DNA of 5,673 bases from JAKFWI01 sp050246435 (GTDB taxonomy: Bacteria; Pseudomonadota; Alphaproteobacteria; Caulobacterales; Aquidulcibacteraceae). Made by a program: the position numbers and the translations under genes. Each line of letters begins with the position of its first letter. Positions within the stretch are counted from its first letter, which is position 1. The stretch lies in contig JBFWWB010000149.1 in assembly GCA_050246435.1 (NCBI GenBank), positions 1-5,673 on the forward strand. Direction: 5' to 3'. The notes beneath the pieces were generated by a model. The model worked only from the letters and a program-made list of their open reading frames with translations, made no database searches and was not told the origin of the DNA. Shown one piece after another: positions 1 through 5,323 of this stretch.

Positions 1-936
1 CATTCCGGAAAGCACTTCCTTGATCTCGTTCAGGCTCTTGCGCCCGAAATTCGGGGTGCGGAGCATCTCGGCTTCCGATTTCTGGATCAGATCGCCGATA
101 TAAACGATGTTGTCGTTCTTCAGGCAGTTGGCCGAACGCACCGAAAGCTCCAGTTCGTCCACCTTCTTGAGAAGCGCGGGATTGAAGGGCAAGTCCGGCT
201 TGTCCATGCCGTCTTTCTTCTGCTTCGGCTCCTCGAAGGTGATGAACACCTGCAGCTGGTCCTGCAGGATGCGCGCGGCGTAAGCCACCGCATCCTCGGG
301 GCGGAGCGCGCCGTTCGTCTCCACTTCCATGATCAGCTTGTCGTAATCGAGCACCTGGCCTTCGCGGGTGTTGTCGATGTGGTAGGAGACGCGGCGCACC
401 GGCGAATAGATGGAGTCCACCGCGATGAGGCCGATCGGCGCGTCATCGGGGCGGTTCTTCTCGGCTGGCACATAGCCCTTGCCGGTATTGACCGTCAGCT
501 CCATGCGGATCGAAGCGCCCTCGTCCAGCGTGCAGATGACGTGATCGGCGTTCAGGATCTCGATGTCGGAGACGATCTGGATCGCCTTCGCCGTCACTTC
601 GCCGGGGCCATCAGCCTTCAGAAGCAGCTTCTTCGGGCCTTCCCCACGCATGCGGATGGCCACGCCCTTCAGGTTCAGCACCACATCCGTCACGTCCTCG
701 CGGACGCCGGGGATGGCGGTGAATTCATGCACCACGCCGTCGATCTGGATCGACGTGATCGCCGCACCCTGCAGGCTCGACAGCAGCACGCGGCGCAGCG
801 CGTTGCCCAGCGTCATGCCGAATCCGCGCTCCAGCGGCTCGGCCACCAGGGTGGCGAAGCGCTTGGCGTCGCGGCCGTGTTCGACGGCGGGCTTCTTCGG
901 GCGGATCAGTTCCTGCCAGTTCTTCTCGATCGACAT
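1..936 (-). CDS. rpoA: DNA-directed RNA polymerase subunit alpha (3' end beyond window)
   Basis: RNA polymerase alpha subunit. It dimerises to nucleate core enzyme assembly, and its C-terminal domain contacts UP elements and activators. My translation from ATG at 936 begins MSIEKNWQELIRPKKP and runs 312 codons without a stop to the window edge. The N-terminal assembly domain (about 1-230) contains ERGFGMTLGNALRRVLLSSL, the hallmark dimer-interface segment. A charged linker with EEPKQKKDGMDKPDLPFNP follows, then the C-terminal domain with ELSVRSANCLKN and TPNFGRKSLNEIKEVLSGM. Arg267 corresponds to E. coli Arg265, the key DNA-contact residue. Family length is about 335-340 residues, so roughly 25 C-terminal residues lie beyond position 1. 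The Shine-Dalgarno is weak (GCGAGA, 5 bases from ATG). It is the third gene of the alpha operon after rpsM and rpsK; rplQ would be expected next. The product is certain. Confidence 0.98.
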   Translation of the reverse strand, partial: MSIEKNWQELIRPKKPAVEHGRDAKRFATLVAEPLERGFGMTLGNALRRVLLSSLQGAAITSIQIDGVVHEFTAIPGVREDVTDVVLNLKGVAIRMRGEGPKKLLLKADGPGEVTAKAIQIVSDIEILNADHVICTLDEGASIRMELTVNTGKGYVPAEKNRPDDAPIGLIAVDSIYSPVRRVSYHIDNTREGQVLDYDKLIMEVETNGALRPEDAVAYAARILQDQLQVFITFEEPKQKKDGMDKPDLPFNPALLKKVDELELSVRSANCLKNDNIVYIGDLIQKSEAEMLRTPNFGRKSLNEIKEVLSGM

Positions 937-969
937 TGCGGTCTCGCTTGCCGGCGTGTGCGCGCGGCG

Positions 970-993
970 AAAAGCGCGGGCCTGCGCCCGCGC
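970..993 (-). terminator. Terminator-like hairpin between rpsK and rpoA
   Basis: On the minus strand the gap between rpsK and rpoA contains a perfect 8-bp stem, GCGCGGGC (993-986), loop GCAG (985-982) and GCCCGCGC (981-974). TTTT (973-970) follows directly. This is the layout of an intrinsic terminator, although the U run is short. It lies 12 bases after the rpsK stop and 33 bases before the rpoA ATG. Because rpoA is normally co-transcribed with rpsK, partial termination, an attenuator, or an RNA processing or stability element is more plausible than a full stop. The structure is seen directly; the function is inferred. Confidence 0.5.
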
Positions 994-1005
994 GGAAAAT
1001 CGCGG

Positions 1006-1401
1006 TTAGACGCGGCGGCGCTTGGGCGGGCGGCATCCATTATGAGGGATAGGCGTCACGTCGCGGATGGACGTTACGGTGAAGCCGATCGCCTGCAGCG
1101 CGCGCAGCGCGCTCTCGCGGCCCGAGCCCGGACCAGACACGTTCACCTCAACGGTGCGCATGCCATGCTCCATGGCCTTGCGCCCGGCGTCTTCGGCGGC
1201 GACCTGGGCGGCGTACGGCGTCGACTTGCGCGAGCCCTTGAAGCCCATCGTGCCGGCGGAAGACCACGCGATCGCATTGCCCTGCGCATCGGCGATCGTG
1301 ATCATCGTGTTGTTGAAGCTCGCGGCGACATGCACCACGCCGGTGGCGATGTTCTTACGTTCGCGCCGCTTCACGCGGCCCTTTTCGGGTTCTTTCGACA
1401 T
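1006..1401 (-). CDS. rpsK: 30S ribosomal protein S11
   Basis: S11, a small-subunit platform protein that binds 16S rRNA near the E site and contacts S7, S18 and the mRNA exit region. It has 131 residues, the usual length for alphaproteobacteria. Diagnostic segments are HVAASFNNTMITIADAQGN (24-42), WSSAGTMGFKGSRKSTPYAA (46-65), VSGPGSGRESALRAL (88-102) and the near-invariant C-terminal DVTPIPHNGCRPPKRRRV (114-131). The N-terminus is lysine/arginine-rich (residues 1-17), as expected for rRNA binding. The ATG at 1401 is 12 bases after the rpsM stop. The AGGA overlapping the rpsM TAG codon serves as a Shine-Dalgarno about 10 bases upstream. TAA ends the gene, followed by the hairpin-bearing gap before rpoA. 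Nothing in it is unusual. Confidence 0.98.
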   Translation of the reverse strand: MSKEPEKGRVKRRERKNIATGVVHVAASFNNTMITIADAQGNAIAWSSAGTMGFKGSRKSTPYAAQVAAEDAGRKAMEHGMRTVEVNVSGPGSGRESALRALQAIGFTVTSIRDVTPIPHNGCRPPKRRRV

Positions 1402-1413
1402 TCAGCCGGGGTC

Positions 1414-1794
1414 CTATTTCTTGGTCGCTTGTTTCTTGCCGGCGATGGGCTTGGCCGGACCCTTGCGGGTGCGCGCGTTGGTGTGGGTGCGCTGGCCGCG
1501 CACCGGCAGGCCGCGGCGGTGGCGCAGGCCGCGATAGCAGCCCAGATCCATGAGGCGCTTGATGTTCTGCGCCACTTCGCGGCGCAGGTCGCCCTCGACC
1601 AGATAATCCCGGTCGATCGCTTCGCGGATGTGGAGCACTTCCTGATCCGTCAGCTGGCTGACGCGGCGATCGTCCGCGATGCCCACCTTCTGCACGATCT
1701 CCTTGGCTTTGGCGTTGCCAATGCCGTGGATGTACTGGAGCGCGATCACGACGCGCTTTTGAGTGGGAATATTGACGCCGGCGATACGGGCCAA
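1414..1794 (-). CDS. rpsM: 30S ribosomal protein S13, probable TTG start
   Basis: S13, a small-subunit head protein that contacts 16S rRNA and forms intersubunit bridges with L5, with its C-terminal tail reaching toward P-site tRNA. From the chosen start it has 126 residues, beginning (M)ARIAGVNIPTQKRV. A helix-hairpin-helix-like YIHGIGNAKA lies at 21-30, REAIDRDYLVEGDLRREV at 57-74, and the S13 signature GCYRGLRHRRGLPVRGQR at 85-102, followed by THTNARTRKG. The tail (113-126) is lysine-rich. The start is set at TTG (1794-1792) because S13 proteins begin MARIAGVN. GGAGAAG lies just upstream (1805-1799), and no ATG or GTG sits at that point. The frame stays open upstream to a GTG at 1929, but those residues are unlike S13 and would begin at the promoter. 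This is the first gene of the alpha operon, apparently served by its own promoter. Confidence 0.96.
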   Translation of the reverse strand: MARIAGVNIPTQKRVVIALQYIHGIGNAKAKEIVQKVGIADDRRVSQLTDQEVLHIREAIDRDYLVEGDLRREVAQNIKRLMDLGCYRGLRHRRGLPVRGQRTHTNARTRKGPAKPIAGKKQATKK

Positions 1795-1798
1795 GGGA

Positions 1799-1805
1799 CT
1801 TCTCC
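1799..1805 (-). promoter_or_regulatory. Shine-Dalgarno that fixes the rpsM TTG start
   Basis: GGAGAAG on the minus strand, with its last base 4 bases before the TTG codon at 1794 (7 bases when measured from GGAG). It is the only strong ribosome-binding sequence near the conserved S13 N-terminus and supports the TTG start over the upstream in-frame GTG at 1929. Confidence 0.8.
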
Positions 1806-1874
1806 GGAAACCAGATAGGCGACGAAGCCGTGGCCGACACGCCGCCTGATGGAAATCAGCGCAACGCCAAAGCG

Positions 1875-1892
1875 CCGCCCGCCCACCCATCC
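1875..1892 (-). other. Guanine-run tract in the rpsM leader (possible G-quadruplex)
   Basis: On the minus strand five guanine runs follow each other with 1-2-base spacers: GG-AT-GGG-T-GGG-C-GGG-C-GG. Only three runs reach GGG, so a three-tetrad quadruplex would be imperfect, while a two-tetrad form is possible. The tract lies in the presumed transcribed leader about 30 bases after the expected start site. It could equally be a by-product of high GC content in non-coding DNA. Confidence 0.35.
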
Positions 1893-1931
1893 GGGCTGCG
1901 CACGGCGCGTCCTCATCGCGAAGGGGCACGC

Positions 1932-1959
1932 TATATAGCTCCGGCCCCGCTCAGGTCAA
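1932..1959 (-). promoter_or_regulatory. Sigma-70-type promoter for the alpha operon
   Basis: On the minus strand TTGACC (1959-1954) is followed after 16 bases by TATATA (1937-1932). TATAGC at 1935-1930 is an alternative -10 box with an 18-base spacer. The -10 region lies inside the perfect 10-base palindrome GCTATATAGC (1930-1939), an AT-rich island in otherwise very GC-rich DNA. It sits between the adk stop and the rpsM start, pointing toward rpsM. The match to the housekeeping consensus is good; activity is inferred. Confidence 0.72.
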
Positions 1960-2025
1960 CCGCGGCGGAGCCGCATATCCGCTGACTTTATGGGCTTCCG
2001 CGTCCGCGGCAGCCAGGCGGCGGCC
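1960..2025 (-). other. adk 3' flank with two weak GC-rich inverted repeats
   Basis: This stretch between the adk stop and the -35 box contains CCGCG-TC-CGCGG (1998-2009) and GCGGC-GGA-GCCGC (1962-1974). Neither is followed by a thymine run on the minus strand, so I see no convincing intrinsic terminator after adk. Some readthrough from the upstream spc genes into rpsM is therefore likely. The repeats could protect the adk mRNA 3' end or simply reflect composition. Confidence 0.3.
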
Positions 2026-2604
2026 TCAGCGCGCCGGCGCACCCGCGCCCAGCGCCTTGGCGATCTGGGCGGAGACGGCCTCGATATCGGCCATGCCGTC
2101 CACTCCGGTCAATTTTCCCTGGTCGCGGTAATAGGCCACCAGCGGGGCGGTCTGGTCGAAATAGGCCTTGAGCCGGACCTTGAAGCTCTCGGGATTGTCG
2201 TCGGCGCGGCCCTGTTCGGCGAAGCGCTTGGCAATGCGCGCCAGAAGGGCCGCTTGATCCACTTCGAGCGAGACCACCTTGTCGATCCCCTGGCCGTGGC
2301 GGGCGAGCAGCGCGTCCAGAGCCTCGGCCTGCGCCAGGGTGCGGGGGAAGCCGTCGAAGATGAAGCCGGGAGCGGCCTTGTTGCGCCCCAGTGCGTCCTC
2401 GATCAGCTCGATCACGATCGCGTCGGACACCAGCGCGCCGGAATCCATAATCGCCGCGACCCGCTTGCCCAGCTCCGAGCCCGAGGCGCGCGCCGCGCGC
2501 AGCATGTCGCCGGTGGAAAGCTGCACGAACCCGCGCTCGGCCACGAGGCGCTGGGCCTGAGTGCCTTTGCCGGCCGCCGGCGGGCCGAACAGGATGAGGT
2601 TCAT
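2026..2604 (-). CDS. adk: Adenylate kinase, short lid form
   Basis: Cytosolic adenylate kinase interconverts ATP + AMP and 2 ADP. It has 192 residues. The P-loop GPPAAGKGT is at 7-15, the AMP-binding STGDMLRAA at 30-38 and FDGFPRTLAQAEAL at 83-96. The Arg-containing lid/core segment RFAEQGRADDNPESFKVRL occupies 127-145. The long lid insert with four zinc-binding cysteines, or their polar equivalents, is absent, so this is the short type common in Alphaproteobacteria. The P-loop has Ala where many relatives have Gly (GPPGAGKGT). The Walker lysine and the following GT are intact, and I recall this variant from other alphaproteobacteria, so activity is expected. ATG at 2604 starts exactly at the conserved MNLILFGPP, 14 bases after secY, with a modest GGGGCAGG as ribosome-binding site. 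A secY-adk arrangement is common in bacteria. Confidence 0.97.
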   Translation of the reverse strand: MNLILFGPPAAGKGTQAQRLVAERGFVQLSTGDMLRAARASGSELGKRVAAIMDSGALVSDAIVIELIEDALGRNKAAPGFIFDGFPRTLAQAEALDALLARHGQGIDKVVSLEVDQAALLARIAKRFAEQGRADDNPESFKVRLKAYFDQTAPLVAYYRDQGKLTGVDGMADIEAVSAQIAKALGAGAPAR

Positions 2605-2618
2605 GGCTTCGCCTGCCC

Positions 2619-3956
2619 CTACTTGCCCTTGCCCCTGAGGCGCGTGCGCTTGATGAGGCCCTCATATTGGTGCGCCAGCAAGTGCGACTGCACCTGGGTG
2701 ACGGTGTCCATCGTGACGGAGACGACGATCAGCAGCGACGTGCCCCCCAGATAGAACGGGATCTTGTAATAGGAGATCAGCATTTCCGGCAGCAGACACA
2801 CCACCGTGATGTAGGCCGCCCCGATCACCGTCAGCCGGGTGAGCACGTAATCGAGGTATTGCGCGGTATTCTTTCCAGGCCGGATGCCGGGCAGGAAGCC
2901 GCCATATTTGCGCAGATTGTCGGCCGTCTCCTCCGGATTGAAGACGATCGAGGTATAGAAGAAGCAGAAAAAGATGATGCCGAAGGCGTAAATCGCCATG
3001 TGCAGCGGCTGGCCGTAGCCGATCAGCGCCAGGGTCGTCGTCAGCCATTCGGGCGCATTCGCGCCGCCGCCGGCGAAACCCAACACGGTCGACGGCAACA
3101 GCAACAGCGAGGAGGCGAAGATCGGCGGGATCACGCCCGCGGTGTTGATCTTCAGCGGGAGAAACGAGTTCTCCCCCATGAACATTCGGTTTCCCACCTG
3201 GCGCTTGGGATATTGCACCACCAGGCGGCGCTGGCTGCGCTCGATGAACACGATGAAGAACGTCACCGCGATCGCCAGCACGCCGATGGCGATGATCGCG
3301 AACGCCGAAAGCGCGCCCTGCTTGCCGAGCGCCAGCGTGTTGTAGAGCGACCGCGGCAGCTCTGCGACGATGCCGGCGAAGATGATCAGCGACGTACCGT
3401 TGCCGATGCCGCGCGCGGTGATCTGCTCGCCCAGCCACATGAGGAAGATCGTGCCGCCGGTCAGCGTGATCATGGTGGAGATGCGGAAGAACAGCCCGCC
3501 GTCGAACACCGCGCCGCGCGCGCTTTCGAGGCCCACCGCGATTCCGTAGGACTGCACCAGCGCCAGCACCACCGTCAGGTCACGCGTGTATTGATTGAGC
3601 TGTTTGCGGCCCGCCTCGCCTTCCTTCTTCAGGCGTTCGAGCGCGGGGCTAGCCGTCGACATCAGCTGGATGATGATCGAGGCCGAGATGTAAGGCATCA
3701 CGTTCAGGGCGAAGATGGCCATCCGCTCCACCGCGCCGCCGGAGAAGACGTTGAACATGCCCAGGATGCCCTGGGATTGGCTCTTGAAGGCATTGGCGAA
3801 AGCGGCGGGATCCACGCCCGGGATCGGGATGAACGTGCCCAGGCGGTAGACGATCAGCGCGATGACCGTGAACCAGATGCGCTTCTGCAGCTCCGTGGCC
3901 TTGGCGAAGGCGCCGAAATTGATATTGGCGGCTAGCTGCTCGGCGGCTGAGGCCAT
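2619..3956 (-). CDS. secY: Preprotein translocase subunit SecY
   Basis: SecY is the inner-membrane pore of the Sec translocon. It associates with SecE/SecG and is used by SecA and by ribosomes for export and membrane insertion. It has 445 residues, the expected length for the family. An N-terminal amphipathic stretch precedes TM1 (about 27-45). The plug region follows with GILGMFNVFSGG (63-74), then TM2 (79-99). Further hydrophobic spans bring the total to the expected ten. Diagnostic loops are ITARGIGNGTSLIIFAGIV (179-197), YPKRQVGNRMFMGENSFLPL (249-268) and PEETADNLRKYGGFLPGIRP (341-360). FYLGGTSLLIVVSVTMDT (401-418) forms TM10. The positively charged tail KRTRLRGKGK is cytosolic. ATG at 3956 gives the standard MASAAEQLAANINF start. 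GAGGGAG lies 12 bases upstream, slightly farther than usual. A 51-base gap separates it from rplO. Confidence 0.98.
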   Translation of the reverse strand: MASAAEQLAANINFGAFAKATELQKRIWFTVIALIVYRLGTFIPIPGVDPAAFANAFKSQSQGILGMFNVFSGGAVERMAIFALNVMPYISASIIIQLMSTASPALERLKKEGEAGRKQLNQYTRDLTVVLALVQSYGIAVGLESARGAVFDGGLFFRISTMITLTGGTIFLMWLGEQITARGIGNGTSLIIFAGIVAELPRSLYNTLALGKQGALSAFAIIAIGVLAIAVTFFIVFIERSQRRLVVQYPKRQVGNRMFMGENSFLPLKINTAGVIPPIFASSLLLLPSTVLGFAGGGANAPEWLTTTLALIGYGQPLHMAIYAFGIIFFCFFYTSIVFNPEETADNLRKYGGFLPGIRPGKNTAQYLDYVLTRLTVIGAAYITVVCLLPEMLISYYKIPFYLGGTSLLIVVSVTMDTVTQVQSHLLAHQYEGLIKRTRLRGKGK

Positions 3957-4007
3957 GGGGGTGGTGCGCTCCCTCGCGTGATCAAGCCCGATCGGGGCCC
4001 CGCGTGC
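3957..4007 (-). other. rplO-secY spacer with small palindromes
   Basis: This 51-base spacer carries the perfect palindromes CCCGATCGGG (3987-3996) and GGGGCCCC (3994-4001), which overlap. In RNA the best simple hairpin is only GCCC/GGGC around a 5-base loop, with no thymine run. I see no clear promoter here. The GAGGGAG at 3975-3969 is the secY ribosome-binding site. The function of the palindromes is unknown. Confidence 0.3.
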
Positions 4008-4490
4008 TTACGCCGTCGCTTCGGCCTTTTTCGTGGCCGTGACGGTCACCGAGCCGCCCGCCTTTTCGACCGCGGCCACCGCCGCGGCGGAAGCGCCGGC
4101 GACGACGAGATTCACTTTGGTCTTCAGTTCGCCCTTGGCAAGCAGGCGCACGCCATCGCGCACGCGCCGGACGAGGCCAGCGGCAACCAGCGCGTCGGCG
4201 TTGATTTCGGCGTTCTTGTCGAGCCCGCCCTCGGCCAGCGCCTTCTCGATCCGGCCCAGATTGATCCAGGCGAAACGCTGCGCGTTCGGATTGTTGAAGC
4301 CGCGCTTGGGGATGCGCATGTGCAGCGGCATCTGGCCGCCTTCGAAGCCGTGGATCGATACGCCGCGGCGGGACTTTTGCCCCTTTACGCCGCGCCCGCC
4401 GGTCTTGCCCTTGCCGGAGCCGACGCCGCGCGCGATGCGCATGCGCTTCTTGCGGGCGCCTTCATTGTCGGCGAGTTCGTTCAACCGCAT
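4008..4490 (-). CDS. rplO: 50S ribosomal protein L15
   Basis: L15, a late-assembly large-subunit protein whose extended N-terminal arm threads through 23S rRNA. It has 160 residues from the ATG at 4490. The arm shows the family pattern MRLNELADNEGARKKRMRIA (1-20), then RGVGSGKGKTGGRGVKGQKS (21-40) and FEGGQMPLHMRIPKRGF (49-65). The globular C-terminal domain carries the L15 signature around LLAKGELKTKVNLVVAGAS (116-134). The tail is Ala/Lys-rich. The frame is open to 4628, but upstream residues read through rpmD in another frame and do not resemble L15. The ATG is one base after the rpmD TAG, with GGAG (4501-4498) seven bases before it inside rpmD, which suggests translational coupling. TAA stop. 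Confidence 0.98.
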   Translation of the reverse strand: MRLNELADNEGARKKRMRIARGVGSGKGKTGGRGVKGQKSRRGVSIHGFEGGQMPLHMRIPKRGFNNPNAQRFAWINLGRIEKALAEGGLDKNAEINADALVAAGLVRRVRDGVRLLAKGELKTKVNLVVAGASAAAVAAVEKAGGSVTVTATKKAEATA

Positions 4491-4491
4491 C

Positions 4492-4683
4492 CTACTGCTC
4501 CACCACCGCAACCAGGTGCGGGATCTTCGCCACCATGCCGCGTACGGCCGGCGTGTCTTCCAGTTCGGAAACCTGTCCCACCTTGCGCAGGCCGAGGCCG
4601 CGCAAGGTGGCCGCTTGCGCCTCCACACGGCGGCGGGGGCTGGCGATCTGCTTCACCTTAAAGGTCTTGCCCTTCGCGGCCAT
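4492..4683 (-). CDS. rpmD: 50S ribosomal protein L30
   Basis: L30, a small large-subunit protein of 63 residues with the ferredoxin-like-fold sequence typical of bacteria. KTFKVKQIASPRRR (6-19) is the first strand and basic loop. ATLRGLGLRKVGQVSELEDT (25-44) is the diagnostic helix-turn region, and VRGMVAKIPHLVAVVEQ (47-63) the C-terminal helix and strand. The ATG at 4683 is four bases after the rpsE stop. GGAGGG (4697-4692), inside the end of rpsE, is a near-ideal Shine-Dalgarno eight bases upstream. Its position between rpsE and rplO is the canonical spc order. Confidence 0.97.
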   Translation of the reverse strand: MAAKGKTFKVKQIASPRRRVEAQAATLRGLGLRKVGQVSELEDTPAVRGMVAKIPHLVAVVEQ

Positions 4684-4687
4684 GACT

Positions 4688-5311
4688 TCAGCCCTCCGCG
4701 TCGGCGGCTTGCGCCGTGGCTGCGCCGTCGCGACGGCGGCCGACGATGTCGGCGACCTTGAGGCCGCGCCGGCCGGCGATCTGCTTCGGGCTCACCTGGC
4801 CTTTGAGCGCATCGAACGTGGCGCGCACCATGTTGTACGGATTGGACGACCCCATCGACTTGGCGACGACATCGCCTACGCCCAGCACTTCCAGCACCGC
4901 GCGCATCGGACCGCCGGCGATGAGCCCCGTGCCTGCCGGCGCCGCGCGCAGCATCACCTTGCCCGCGCCCCAGCGCCCGCGTCCGTCATGGTGCAGCGTG
5001 CGCCCTTCGCGCAGCGGCACGCGGATCATCGTCTTCTTGGCTTCGTCGGTCGCTTTGCGGATCGCGTCGGGCACTTCGCGCGCCTTGCCGTGGCCGAAGC
5101 CCGCGCGGCCCTTCTTGTCGCCCACGACCACAAGTGCGGCGAAGCCGAAGCGCTTACCGCCCTTCACCACCGCAGCGACCCGGTTGATCGCGACGAGCTT
5201 GTCGACGAATTCACTGTCGCGTTCTTCTTCGCGCTCGCGTTCACGGCCCCGCCCGCGGCCCCTGCCGCGATCGCCGCGTTCCCCGCCGCGCTCTCCACGT
5301 TCATCCGGCAT
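4688..5311 (-). CDS. rpsE: 30S ribosomal protein S5 with Arg-rich N-terminal tail
   Basis: S5, a small-subunit protein near the mRNA entry channel that influences decoding accuracy and contributes with S3 and S4 to mRNA unwinding. It has 207 residues, against about 167 in E. coli. The dsRBD-like domain spans about 33-97 with EFVDKLVAINRVAAVVKGGK (34-53) and FGFAALVVVGDKKGRAGFGH (55-74). The C-terminal ribosomal fold contains APAGTGLIAGGPMRAVLEVL (124-143) and SMGSSNPYNMVRATFDAL (152-169). The extra length is a low-complexity N-terminus (1-31) composed almost wholly of Arg, Glu, Gly and Asp, plus an Ala-rich tail. Extended, charged S5 N-termini occur in other alphaproteobacteria. ATG at 5311 has AGGAG (5323-5319) seven bases upstream, overlapping the rplR stop. 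A shorter start is unlikely because there is no Met, Val or Leu between residue 1 and Val36. Confidence 0.97.
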   Translation of the reverse strand: MPDERGERGGERGDRGRGRGRGREREREEERDSEFVDKLVAINRVAAVVKGGKRFGFAALVVVGDKKGRAGFGHGKAREVPDAIRKATDEAKKTMIRVPLREGRTLHHDGRGRWGAGKVMLRAAPAGTGLIAGGPMRAVLEVLGVGDVVAKSMGSSNPYNMVRATFDALKGQVSPKQIAGRRGLKVADIVGRRRDGAATAQAADAEG

Positions 5312-5318
5312 ACGTCGG

Positions 5319-5323
5319 CTCCT
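5319..5323 (-). promoter_or_regulatory. rpsE Shine-Dalgarno overlapping the rplR stop codon
   Basis: The sequence TAGGAG joins the rplR TAG stop (5324-5322) to the rpsE ribosome-binding site AGGAG, seven bases before the rpsE ATG. A ribosome terminating on rplR covers the site, favouring coupled translation. The good site also supports the ATG at 5311 and hence the long Arg-rich S5 N-terminus. Confidence 0.75.

Larger units (their letters stand above)
1795..1925 (-). promoter_or_regulatory. Probable untranslated leader of the rpsM-rpsK-rpoA transcript
   Basis: If transcription starts about 6-8 bases after the TATATA box, the mRNA has a leader of roughly 130 bases before the rpsM TTG. It contains a guanine-run tract (1892-1875) and a stem-loop with CTGAT (1859-1855), loop TTCC (1854-1851) and ATCAG (1850-1846). 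The stem can be lengthened by two pairs with one bulged G. In E. coli the alpha-operon leader folds into a pseudoknot bound by S4. Here rpsD is not in the cluster, so the ligand, if any, is unknown. The leader is inferred from promoter position; autoregulation is speculative. Confidence 0.45.

Noticed and set aside
379..1818. 479-codon open frame on the plus strand opposite rpoA, rpsK and rpsM
   Set aside because: It lies wholly opposite three certain genes. Its product is rich in Arg, Ala, His and Asp with no recognisable domain, as expected for the complement of GC-biased coding DNA.
1962..1974. GCGGC/GCCGC hairpin after adk as a terminator
   Set aside because: It has only five base pairs, a three-base loop and no thymine run, and it abuts the -35 box. 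It is not a convincing intrinsic terminator.
1990..2754. 254-codon plus-strand frame and 225-codon minus-strand frame over adk
   Set aside because: Both are out-of-frame shadows of adk with low-complexity Arg/Gly-rich products. adk explains the region fully.
2667..3935. 422-codon open frame on the plus strand opposite secY
   Set aside because: Its product is composed mainly of Arg, His, Asp, Gln and Glu, mirroring hydrophobic SecY codons on the other strand. There is no family resemblance, and SecY itself is unambiguous.
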